From the NCBI GenBank assembly GCA_964612525.1, contig CAZTCQ010000057.1, forward strand, positions 1 to 18,062: 18,062 nt of DNA, given 5' to 3'. The translations under genes were made by a program, and so were the position numbers. Below, in pieces: positions 1-6,772 of the stretch (positions within the stretch are counted from its first letter, which is position 1; every line of letters begins with the position of its first letter). Source of the stretch: JAGNRR01 sp964612525. Lineage in GTDB: Bacteria; Bacteroidota; Bacteroidia; Chitinophagales; Chitinophagaceae. The notes under the pieces were generated by a model, which worked only from the letters and a program-made list of their open reading frames with translations, was not told the DNA's origin and made no database searches.

Positions 1-495
1 AAAGAAGTATTCCTAAAAAGTAAATATTCTAAAACATATCATGCTGGTGGTCCAATGGGATTAGTGGATGGTATATATGGAAAAACCAATTGGCGAGCAG
101 GTGATTGGCAAGGTTATCAAGGACAAGATTTTGAGGCCGTAGTAAAATATACGGGTGAGGAAGAAGTTGAAACACTGTCGGCAAATTTTCTGCAGGATCA
201 ACGCGCTTGGATTTTTTATCCTACTGAAGTTTCATTTTATGAAAGTGCCGACTCTGTAAATTGGGACCTTTTAGAAACGGTTTCTCTTCAGGAAAAAACA
301 AAACGAGATGAGGATAATGTTACGATTTATAAAGTTTCCATCTCAAAAAAAATCCAACAGGTGGACCCCAAGAAAAGTGGCGTTCAAGGCAAACGCTATT
401 TTAAAGTAAAGGCTAAAAATTATGGCTCTTTACCCAATTGGCACCCCGGACGGGGGAATCCCGCCTATATTTTTGTTGATGAACTCGGGTTCTAG
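1..495 (+). CDS. C-terminal part of a GH20-like beta-N-acetylhexosaminidase (5' end outside window)
   Basis: The reading frame is open from base 1, so the gene begins before the window; the Met codon at 55 is internal. The visible 164 residues resemble the C-terminal discoidin-like (F5/8 type C) module that follows the catalytic barrel in many Bacteroidota family-20 hexosaminidases. The pattern DGIYGKTNWR, then GDWQGYQGQDFEAVV, then FLQDQRAWIFYPTEV with an FYESADSVNW strand is characteristic. These enzymes remove terminal N-acetylhexosamine from glycans and are usually periplasmic or at the surface. The catalytic Asp-Glu pair lies upstream and cannot be checked. The protein ends without a T9SS sorting domain. 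The identification is by recognition of the module only; another glycosidase carrying it remains possible. Confidence 0.72.
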   Translation, partial: KEVFLKSKYSKTYHAGGPMGLVDGIYGKTNWRAGDWQGYQGQDFEAVVKYTGEEEVETLSANFLQDQRAWIFYPTEVSFYESADSVNWDLLETVSLQEKTKRDEDNVTIYKVSISKKIQQVDPKKSGVQGKRYFKVKAKNYGSLPNWHPGRGNPAYIFVDELGF

Positions 496-543
496 AGACT
501 GTAGAATTGTACTTTTTTGATAAATACTTGTGTTTTGTCATCG

Positions 544-565
544 AATTGTCAGAAAAATGACAATT
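544..565. repeat. Perfect inverted repeat in the leader of the CX4CH gene
   Basis: AATTGTCA (544-551) and TGACAATT (558-565) are exact reverse complements around the loop GAAAAA. No T tract follows on either strand, so it is a poor intrinsic terminator for the upstream hexosaminidase gene. It lies 58 bases before the next start codon and could be an operator dyad or an RNA hairpin in that gene's leader. The function is unknown. Confidence 0.5.
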
Positions 566-622
566 GAAATCTCATTTATTACCAGCTTCTATCTATTTTT
601 AGGTTAAATAAATGAATGTCAT

Positions 623-1402
623 ATGAAAAATAAAAATCTACTTTATCTCGTGCTTACAATTTGCCTACCTCTTTTGTACACGGCTTTAAGTTCTAACAGT
701 GGTGGTCGTGCCGGTCAATCAACAATTGGGTGTAATGGCGGAGGGTGTCACGCGAATAATGATGCTGCTACTATCTTAACGATTGCTGGATTGCCAGCAG
801 GAGGTTATGTAGGTGGTACCACTTATACTTTACAAGCCACTGTTTCTAATTCAGCTTATACGCAGGCAACTGCAAGGGGTGGATTCAACATCACTTGTTC
901 GCAAGGAACATTTGCCGCCACTACGGGAGTAACTGCTTCTAGCAGCACAGAAATTATTCATGATGGTCCGAAAGCAATGAGCAGCGGAAGTGTAACGTGG
1001 TCTATTTCTTGGACAGCGCCCGCTACAGGTGCGGGAGATCTAAACTTTAACTTTGCTGGTAATGCTTGTAATGGCACGGGTGGTACAGATGGCGATCAGC
1101 CAAATGTGACGTCTATTCCATTAGCAGAGGCTTTTGCAAGTTCAACTTCGGACATCGAGGCAGCCAATATTAAGATATTTCCAAATCCTATCAATGATAA
1201 TTTTCAGGTAAAAATGGAGGAGGAAATTGTAAATGCAACTCTTACTCTTTTTACATTGACGGGTAAAAAAATATCCTTGAGCACTGAGAAAACATCTAGC
1301 AATTCCTTGCAAGTGGATGCTTCGCAAATTGCTTCTGGTATTTACTTATTAAACATGAAATTGAACAGTAACACTTATTACAAAAAAGTAGTGATTCAAT
1401 AA
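623..1402 (+). CDS. T9SS-exported protein with a CX4CH motif, choice-of-anchor V-like
   Basis: 259 residues. A signal peptide covers about residues 1-22 (basic start, then a hydrophobic run). The mature protein opens with Gly-rich sequence and Cys37-NGGG-Cys42-His43, a CX4CH motif. A beta-rich region follows (about 50-170) with GGFNITCSQGTFA and GNACNGTGGTDGD. This layout resembles the domain NCBI calls 'choice-of-anchor V', which usually starts with a CxxCH-like cysteine pair. Residues 183-259 form a type A T9SS sorting domain (KIFPNP start, TGKKI strand, ASGIYLL near the end), so the protein should be exported across the outer membrane and attached or released. Haem attachment is possible but unproven. 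The gene is followed by its own strong terminator and appears monocistronic. Confidence 0.75.
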   Translation: MKNKNLLYLVLTICLPLLYTALSSNSGGRAGQSTIGCNGGGCHANNDAATILTIAGLPAGGYVGGTTYTLQATVSNSAYTQATARGGFNITCSQGTFAATTGVTASSSTEIIHDGPKAMSSGSVTWSISWTAPATGAGDLNFNFAGNACNGTGGTDGDQPNVTSIPLAEAFASSTSDIEAANIKIFPNPINDNFQVKMEEEIVNATLTLFTLTGKKISLSTEKTSSNSLQVDASQIASGIYLLNMKLNSNTYYKKVVIQ

Positions 1403-1423
1403 ATTTATTCACCAATGAACTAG

Positions 1424-1452
1424 AAAAAAGAGCCTGTTGGGCTCTTTTTTTT
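1424..1452 (+). terminator. Intrinsic terminator after the CX4CH gene
   Basis: An 11-bp perfect stem (1424-1434 with 1440-1450) has the GC core GAGCC/GGCTC and a 5-base loop (TGTTG). Eight T residues follow (1445-1452). It lies 21 bases after the stop at 1402 and isolates this gene from rho. The left arm is an A run, so a T run also appears on the opposite strand, but no minus-strand gene ends here. Confidence 0.9.
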
Positions 1453-1576
1453 GAACTTACTTTTTAATTATATTTTGTCATTCATTAGAATATACCTATT
1501 CTTGCAATAGAAAGAGCGAGGGTCGATTCCTGACTTTTACTCAATTTCAATCTTAAAATTTACTTTCAACAACTTT

Positions 1577-1595
1577 ATTGATATTCCGTATCAAT
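1577..1595. repeat. Inverted repeat in the rho leader
   Basis: ATTGATA (1577-1583) and TATCAAT (1589-1595) are exact reverse complements around TTCCG, ending 25 bases before the rho start codon. The rest of the gap 1453-1620 shows no gene and no clear TAnnTTTG box. Because rho genes are often autoregulated through their leaders, this may be a regulatory hairpin or operator; that is inference. Confidence 0.4.
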
Positions 1596-1620
1596 CCAAT
1601 CAAAATATTATTTTCCAACT

Positions 1621-3324
1621 ATGAGTTATGACATTATTCAACTGAACGAAATGATCGTTCCTGAGCTACAAGACTTAGCCGAAAAACTTGACGTGAAAGG
1701 CGTAAAAGGACAATCTAAACAAGACATTATTTATAAAATTTTAGATGCGCAAGCTTTGCAAAGTTCTGGGGCGGATAAACCCGCTGAAAAAGAAAAAGAG
1801 GAGGAGCCCAAACCAGCAGCCAAAAAAGCAAAAAAGAAGGTGACAAAGAAGGTAAAGAAATCAGACGATTCAAAGTCGGAAGAAGAAAAACCATCACCTA
1901 AGAAAAAAGCGACGAAGAAAAAGGTGGCTAAGAAAGCGGATAAAGAAAAAGATACCGAAGAGACTAAAAAGGAGGAGGCTAAACCTAAGAAAGAGGGAGA
2001 AAAGAAGGAGGCGCGCAAGAATGATGATCGTCGTCAGAACAGAAATAAAAATGACAAGGATACATCAAAGGATCGCTTACCTTTTGACGAAAACAAGAAA
2101 AATCAGAACGAAAGGAAAAACCAAAACGATAAAAGAAATCACAATCAACGTAACGAGAACAAATCCAACCAGCAAGCTGATAAGCCAAAACCAAAGTTTA
2201 AAATTGACTTAGATGGCATCGTAGAATCAGAAGGAGTATTGGATATGATGAATGACGGTTATGGATTTTTGCGTAGCAGTGATTATAACTATTTGAGCTC
2301 ACCGGATGATGTGTATGTTTCGCATCAGCAAATAAAAAAATACGGCCTAAAGCCTGGAGATACCATTACTGGGAATGTACGCCCTCCTAAAGAAGGAGAG
2401 AAGTACTTTGCCATGACGCAGGTAGAAACTATAAATGGTAAAAAGCCAGAAGAGATTCGCGATAGGGTACCTTTTGACTATTTAACGCCATTATTTCCAT
2501 ACGAAAAATTAAATTTATGTTCGGACCCCACGAATATGAGTACGCGAATTATGGATTTGTTTTCTCCCATTGGTAAAGGACAGCGCGGATTAATAGTGGC
2601 ACAACCGAAAACGGGTAAAACTATTTTATTAAAAGAGGTGGCCAATGCCATAGCAAAAAACCATCCGGAGTGCTACCTAATGATTGTTTTGGTAGACGAA
2701 CGTCCCGAGGAGGTAACTGATATGGAACGCAGTGTAAATGCAGAAGTTATTTCTTCCACCTTTGATGAGCCTGCTGATAAGCATGTAAAAGTTTCTACGA
2801 TTGCCTTGCAAAAGGCAAAACGTTTAGTAGAAGTGGGGCATGATGTGGTAATCCTTTTGGATAGTATCACACGCTTGGCACGCGCACATAATACAGTATC
2901 TCCATCCAGCGGAAAAGTATTAAGTGGTGGGGTAGAGGCCAATGCAATGCAAAAACCAAAACGATTTTTTGGTGCGGCACGTAAAGTTGAGCATGGAGGT
3001 TCTCTTACTATTTTGGCTACGGCACTTATTGACACTGGTAGTAAAATGGACGAGGTTATTTTTGAGGAGTTTAAGGGTACGGGTAACATGGAATTACAAT
3101 TGGATCGTAAGCTTGCTAATAAAAGAATCTATCCTGCTATTGATATTATTTCTTCTTCTACCCGTCGAGATGATTTATTGCATGGTAAAGATGTAATTAA
3201 TAAATTAAACATACTCAGACAGCATTTAGGCGATATGAACTCAGAAGAAGCGATGAATTTTATTCGTCAGCAAATGCGCAATACCAAGGATAACGCTGAG
3301 TTTTTGGCTACTATGAATAAGTAG
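1621..3324 (+). CDS. rho: Transcription termination factor Rho with a long disordered insertion
   Basis: 567 residues, against about 420 for E. coli Rho. Rho is a hexameric RNA-dependent ATPase/translocase that ends transcription. Residues 1-45 form the SAP-like Rho N domain. Residues about 51-190 are low-complexity: Lys/Glu/Pro-rich first, then Asn/Arg/Lys-rich. The RNA-binding cold-shock-like fold follows (about 195-275, with GYGFLRS). The ATPase core has Walker A QPKTGKT (328-334), Walker B VVILLDSITRLAR with Asp414, and the Q-loop region SGKVLSGG (430-437). The C-terminal part FKGTGNMELQLDR is canonical. The extra length comes from the insertion, a known feature of Bacteroidota Rho; in Bacteroides thetaiotaomicron such a region drives phase separation. 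The start is the first Met of a conserved N domain. No intrinsic terminator follows the stop. Confidence 0.98.
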   Translation: MSYDIIQLNEMIVPELQDLAEKLDVKGVKGQSKQDIIYKILDAQALQSSGADKPAEKEKEEEPKPAAKKAKKKVTKKVKKSDDSKSEEEKPSPKKKATKKKVAKKADKEKDTEETKKEEAKPKKEGEKKEARKNDDRRQNRNKNDKDTSKDRLPFDENKKNQNERKNQNDKRNHNQRNENKSNQQADKPKPKFKIDLDGIVESEGVLDMMNDGYGFLRSSDYNYLSSPDDVYVSHQQIKKYGLKPGDTITGNVRPPKEGEKYFAMTQVETINGKKPEEIRDRVPFDYLTPLFPYEKLNLCSDPTNMSTRIMDLFSPIGKGQRGLIVAQPKTGKTILLKEVANAIAKNHPECYLMIVLVDERPEEVTDMERSVNAEVISSTFDEPADKHVKVSTIALQKAKRLVEVGHDVVILLDSITRLARAHNTVSPSSGKVLSGGVEANAMQKPKRFFGAARKVEHGGSLTILATALIDTGSKMDEVIFEEFKGTGNMELQLDRKLANKRIYPAIDIISSSTRRDDLLHGKDVINKLNILRQHLGDMNSEEAMNFIRQQMRNTKDNAEFLATMNK

Positions 3325-3336
3325 TACCCCGTACGA

Positions 3337-3368
3337 TTTGAATTCCACCAAAAAAAAATGTAAATTTG
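3337..3368 (+). promoter_or_regulatory. Bacteroidota-type promoter of the P-domain gene
   Basis: TTTG at 3337-3340 is followed after 20 bases by TAAATTTG at 3361-3368, a full match to the phylum consensus (TTTG near -33, TAnnTTTG near -7). Transcription would start near 3374, leaving a leader of about 9 bases before the ATG at 3383. This argues against the upstream in-frame ATG at 3338, which lies inside the promoter. Confidence 0.65.
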
Positions 3369-3382
3369 GTAAAACGTCTATC

Positions 3383-4498
3383 ATGAAACAAATTTACTTT
3401 CTTTTTACCTTATTATTTGTCAGTTCCGTTTGCCTAGCGCAAACCATGACTTATTCAAATCCTGCCACGATCAACATAGTGGATAATACAACTGCTTCAC
3501 AATATTCTAGTGACATTGCAGTTGCTGGTTTTACTGGGACTGTAAATGGAGTAGCTATTACCATTAAAGGTTTTACGCACAGTGCACCTTCCGATGTCGC
3601 AATTTGTTTAGAGTCTCCTACGGGACAAAAGCTATTGGTTCAAGAAGCTATTTGGGGTACTCCTGCTTCTGACATTACTTATATGATCAGTGACTTAGGT
3701 TCCAATCAGGTTGGATCTTTTGATTTGGCTTCCAGCGGCACGTATAAGCCCACTGCCAACAGTGGACTTGTTAGTTTTAATAATCCTGGTCCAGGTTCGG
3801 CATACAATAATCCAGGGCCTTCAAGTTCTGGTAATGCCACTATGGCTTCTACTTTTGCTGGTGCAAGCCCGAATGGCTTATGGAGACTATGGGTAGTTGA
3901 CATTAGTAGTGGTGATGCCGGTCAGATTAGTGGTGGTTGGGATTTGACAATTAACCCAAACACTGTATTGCCCGTAGATTTGGCAAATTTCTCCACTTCA
4001 TGTGAAACAAACAATATTCTAAATATTCAATGGACAACTTACAATGAGCAAAACTCAAAAGACTTCACGATACAAGTAAGCCCTGATGGTTCTAATTTTG
4101 AAGATGTAAAAACGGTTAATGCGTCAGGAAATTCACAGATAGAAATGACGTACAAAGCATCTATTGAAATGCCTTATGCAAAGACATTTATAAGATTGAA
4201 ATTAGCTGACCTTAATAATAAAAATATTTATAGTGAGGTACTCGAAGCGGTGTGCGGTGCAACTTTGCCTATCAAGGTTAAGCCTAATCCGGCCACTGAC
4301 TTCTTTATTATTGATAATCCTTCCGGAACTAACATCCAATACGTACTTACGGATATGGAGGGTAAAATTGTGTTAGATGGATTTTCAAAATCAGTTCATC
4401 ACACTGTGAACTTTACTGAGCAAATGGTGAGTGGGATGTATATCTTAAAAGTTAAGTCCGATACTGGAGAGAATACTTTCAAGATAACTAAGAACTAG
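3383..4498 (+). CDS. Secreted P/Homo B-domain protein with T9SS sorting domain
   Basis: 371 residues from the ATG at 3383. The in-frame ATG at 3338 would put 15 charged residues before an otherwise perfect signal peptide (cleavage after CLAQ, residue 20), so I reject it. Residues about 25-193 match a proprotein-convertase P (Homo B) domain: GFTHSAPSDVAICLESPTG, then the late strand NGLWRLWVVDISSGDAGQISGGWDLTI. An LPVDL linker (196-200) opens the fibronectin-like module common in Bacteroidota secreted proteins. Residues 297-371 are the T9SS sorting domain (KVKPNPATDFF ... SGMYILKV). P domains normally sit behind a subtilisin-like protease, but none is present here, so this is a stand-alone exported P-domain protein. 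Its ligand or role is unknown. Confidence 0.85.
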   Translation: MKQIYFLFTLLFVSSVCLAQTMTYSNPATINIVDNTTASQYSSDIAVAGFTGTVNGVAITIKGFTHSAPSDVAICLESPTGQKLLVQEAIWGTPASDITYMISDLGSNQVGSFDLASSGTYKPTANSGLVSFNNPGPGSAYNNPGPSSSGNATMASTFAGASPNGLWRLWVVDISSGDAGQISGGWDLTINPNTVLPVDLANFSTSCETNNILNIQWTTYNEQNSKDFTIQVSPDGSNFEDVKTVNASGNSQIEMTYKASIEMPYAKTFIRLKLADLNNKNIYSEVLEAVCGATLPIKVKPNPATDFFIIDNPSGTNIQYVLTDMEGKIVLDGFSKSVHHTVNFTEQMVSGMYILKVKSDTGENTFKITKN

Positions 4499-4521
4499 AA
4501 AGTAAAATTTCAAACGGAAAT

Positions 4522-4553
4522 AAGCAGCTTGTTATTTTGAGCTGCTTTTTTTT
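4522..4553 (+). terminator. Terminator of the P-domain gene, overlapping the cinA 3' end
   Basis: AAGCAGCT (4522-4529) pairs with AGCTGCTT (4540-4547) around a 10-base loop; T residues run to 4553. The T tract is on the plus strand, so it serves the P-domain gene. The convergent cinA stop codon (4534-4532) lies inside the loop, so the right arm and T tract are also cinA coding sequence. Confidence 0.85.
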
Positions 4554-5755
4554 ATCAATGATTTAATGGCAAGTTGTAAACTGAGCGATGTGGCTAGCTT
4601 CGAATTGAGTTTTCTTCCATACGGCAATGAGAATCTTTTGGTAATCAGAGTGTCCCGAATGGCTATAGCCGCGAAGAAGTATTGCTCATCTCCCTCTAAA
4701 AAACCAGTAGTAGCGATGCTAACAGTTGAATTAAATTTTGCTTTTACCTGAGTGGCCATCTCCCTAGCCACCTGCTCACTCACAACGCTATGTTGGGCAA
4801 TACTTTCTTTTGTGACGCCTAAAATACTTTGCTTAGACTCTACGGAGTACGTAACGGTTGAACCCATAAATACCTCGGAGGCGCCGCTCAAAGAAACAAG
4901 TCTGGTAGCAATATTGCCTCCCGTACAACTTTCGGCCACTGAAACAGTCAGATTATTTTGCTTTAAAAGTGAAAAAAGGATTTGTTCTAGCGTTTGGTCA
5001 TACTCACTTATCACCAAGTCTCCAAGCTTATTTATGAGGATTCCAAATTCAGTTTCTATTTGACTCTCCATTTTAGCCTCTCCGCTTAATCTGATCTTGA
5101 CAGTTAAAAAGTTAGGCAGATAGGCCATGCTAATTCCTTGAGGTAGTTGTTTTTCAAAATCAATGAGTTCGTTTGCCAAAAAAGATTCACCTTGACCTGA
5201 AGTAACCATTGTTCTATGTACGATTCCTCCTAAATCATATTCTTTTTGTAAAATCGGAATAATTTGTTTTTCAACTAAACGTTTCATTTCGAATGGTACT
5301 CCTGGCAATGAAAAATAATGCGTATTATTTTGTTTGAAGTACATACCGGGTGCCGTTCCGACTTCGTTCATGAGTACCGTGCACTTCTCAGGAACGTTGG
5401 CTTGTTCAACATTAACGGGAAGCATTTCACGATTTCTACTGGCAAAGAACTTTGTTATGTGCTCCAAACTCGGTTGATGGCAAACTAATTTAGAATCAAA
5501 GAAATCACAAAGGCAGTCTTTGGTAATATCATCGTTAGTTGGGCCGAGCCCCCCTGTAGTAATTACGATTTCGCTGAGATTGGAAGCTTCAGCTAATGTG
5601 TTTATGATTTCTTGGCGTTGGTCAGAAATGGCAATTCTTCTTTTTATAGAGATTCCAATTTTATTAAACTCCTGTGCAATCCAAGCTGAGTTGGTATCAA
5701 TAGTTTGTCCGATTAAAAGTTCATCGCCTATGGTTATTATGGTTGCTGTAATCAT
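4532..5755 (-). CDS. cinA: CinA-family protein: MoCF-like domain plus NMN-deamidase (PncC) domain
   Basis: 407 residues, normal for two-domain CinA. The N-terminal half is the molybdopterin-binding-like COG1058 domain, with IGDELLIGQTIDTNSAWIA and TTGGLGPTNDDITKD. The C-terminal half is the PncC-type domain that converts NMN to nicotinate mononucleotide in pyridine nucleotide recycling. The proposed catalytic residues are present: Ser276 in AESCTGG, Tyr303 and Lys308 in TYSVESK. However, the loop after the ATTG strand (348-351), usually GIAGPxGG followed by several residues, is shortened to FLEGDEQYFF, so the GP and GG are missing. The start codon overlaps the thioesterase stop by ATGA, so the two are probably translationally coupled. 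CinA is competence-induced in some Firmicutes; here it lies near dprA. Confidence 0.93.
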   Translation of the reverse strand: MITATIITIGDELLIGQTIDTNSAWIAQEFNKIGISIKRRIAISDQRQEIINTLAEASNLSEIVITTGGLGPTNDDITKDCLCDFFDSKLVCHQPSLEHITKFFASRNREMLPVNVEQANVPEKCTVLMNEVGTAPGMYFKQNNTHYFSLPGVPFEMKRLVEKQIIPILQKEYDLGGIVHRTMVTSGQGESFLANELIDFEKQLPQGISMAYLPNFLTVKIRLSGEAKMESQIETEFGILINKLGDLVISEYDQTLEQILFSLLKQNNLTVSVAESCTGGNIATRLVSLSGASEVFMGSTVTYSVESKQSILGVTKESIAQHSVVSEQVAREMATQVKAKFNSTVSIATTGFLEGDEQYFFAAIAIRDTLITKRFSLPYGRKLNSKLATSLSLQLAIKSLIKKSSSK

Positions 5756-6162
5756 TTCTCAAAACCTTCTTTAAGTATATTCAACATTTTAGTATGGGGC
5801 ATGGTGCGCTTACCAGTCTCTACATCTACAAAACAAAGGGTTACTTCAGCTTTATGAAGCAGCTCATTTGCCTCGTTGTAAAATTGGTGTAGGAAAGTAA
5901 GAAAAGGGAGTTTTTCTAAACTTTGGATTTGAGTTTCTATGCGCACTAAGTCATCATACCTTGCCGGTCTTAGGTATTTTGATTGCACCTTTACAATGGG
6001 CATCTGGATGCCGTCTTGTTCCAAATTCTTATAAGTGTAACCCCAAGCACGGAGCATTTCTGAACGAGCAATTTCGTAGTACAGGCAGTAGTTACCATAG
6101 TACATAAATCCCATCTGATCTGTTTCACCGTAACGAACTCTTTTCTCAACTGTATGTTTCAT
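5752..6162 (-). CDS. YbgC-like 4HBT-family acyl-CoA thioesterase
   Basis: 136 residues from the ATG at 6162. The hotdog-fold 4-hydroxybenzoyl-CoA thioesterase family is recognised by RYGETDQMGFMYYGNYCLYYE near the N-terminus, with the likely catalytic Asp15, and by VKVQSKYLRPARYDD in the middle. Such enzymes hydrolyse acyl-CoA thioesters in the cytoplasm; the substrate cannot be told from sequence. An upstream in-frame ATG at 6198 would add 12 hydrophobic residues encoded by a terminator hairpin and its T run, so I chose 6162. The stop (5754-5752) overlaps the cinA start by four bases. In proteobacteria YbgC sits with the tol-pal genes, which are absent here. Confidence 0.88.
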   Translation of the reverse strand: MKHTVEKRVRYGETDQMGFMYYGNYCLYYEIARSEMLRAWGYTYKNLEQDGIQMPIVKVQSKYLRPARYDDLVRIETQIQSLEKLPFLTFLHQFYNEANELLHKAEVTLCFVDVETGKRTMPHTKMLNILKEGFEK

Positions 6163-6171
6163 ATTTACTAT

Positions 6172-6200
6172 AAAAAAAAGTGCTAATAGAATTAGCACTT
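6172..6200 (-). terminator. Terminator after the lipoprotein gene, directly before the thioesterase start
   Basis: A 10-bp perfect stem (AAGTGCTAAT 6178-6187 with ATTAGCACTT 6191-6200) has a 3-base loop. On the minus strand it is followed by eight T residues (6179-6172), giving a strong intrinsic terminator for the lipoprotein gene, whose stop is 21 bases upstream. The T run ends only 9 bases before the thioesterase ATG (6162), leaving almost no room for a separate promoter, so partial read-through or attenuation is possible. Confidence 0.85.
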
Positions 6201-6221
6201 GATTACTCTAAAATTTATATT

Positions 6222-6701
6222 TTATTGGTACGCGAAATCAACGGTATCACGAACGGTGTGTTTCGTCGCTGCTCCATCAGAAGCCACAACAATTAACCTG
6301 CATTCAGTAATTCCAGAACCTGTGATGAGTTCTACGCGTTCATTGAAACTAATTCCATCCTTGCCCGAAACATCCAAGTCTCTTTTCAATAGTTTTCTAT
6401 TGTTGGTAAGATCGTCAACATCAATCGTCACACTGGATAATTCACCTTTTCTCATGCCAGGAATATAGATGTCGTTTTTTGCTGATTCAAAATCAGTTAC
6501 AGTTCCTACGATTGCCACATGATTTCCATAAGATTCCGATTGATTATTAGCAGGTACTGAAATGCTGATTACCGGAGGGATCGAGTCAGAGTCTGCTTCG
6601 TATAGAAGACGGTCGTTTATTTCCGGAGTACAGGAAGCAAAACTTAGTAGGCAAAGTCCAAGAAAGGAGAGACTGACGAAGGGTAAAATTATTTTTTTCA
6701 T
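6222..6701 (-). CDS. Small lipoprotein with an Ig-like beta domain
   Basis: 159 residues. A basic start (MKKIIL), a hydrophobic run and LLSFASC form a lipoprotein signal with lipidated Cys24, so the mature protein is tethered to a membrane, probably the outer one. The rest is one domain of about 120 residues that looks Ig- or cadherin-like: DSIPPVISISVPANNQ, a GNHVAIVGTVTD strand, and a final strand ECRLIVVASDGA. This pattern recalls Bacteroidota lipoproteins with DUF4625-like Ig folds, but I cannot assign a family firmly. It has no catalytic motif. It diverges from dprA and is followed by a strong terminator. Confidence 0.7.
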   Translation of the reverse strand: MKKIILPFVSLSFLGLCLLSFASCTPEINDRLLYEADSDSIPPVISISVPANNQSESYGNHVAIVGTVTDFESAKNDIYIPGMRKGELSSVTIDVDDLTNNRKLLKRDLDVSGKDGISFNERVELITGSGITECRLIVVASDGAATKHTVRDTVDFAYQ

Positions 6702-6720
6702 TCTTTTATTCTTGTTTACT

Positions 6721-6728
6721 CAAATATA
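6721..6728 (-). promoter_or_regulatory. Candidate -7 box of the lipoprotein gene
   Basis: On the minus strand, bases 6728-6721 read TATATTTG, a full match to TAnnTTTG, 19 bases before the start codon. That spacing matches the other promoters in the window. No TTG or TTTG lies at the expected -33 distance, so the call is tentative. Confidence 0.45.
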
Positions 6729-6772
6729 CCAAAATTATTTGCTTTGTTTGTACATAAGATATTTTTTTATGC

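Noticed and set aside
2021..2212. Plus-strand frame of 63 codons inside rho
   Set aside because: It is the +1 shadow of the Lys/Asn-rich rho insertion, whose A-rich codons lack stops in other frames; no start signal or recognisable protein.
2673..3089. 138-codon minus-strand frame opposite the rho ATPase domain
   Set aside because: Its sequence mirrors conserved rho codons and resembles no protein; rho is unambiguous.
3324..3334. GTAC-CCC-GTAC as a rho terminator
   Set aside because: Only a 4-bp stem with no T tract.
6743..6750. TTTGTTTG as a dprA -7 box
   Set aside because: One mismatch in the key TA and no TTG at a proper distance; not strong enough to list as a promoter.
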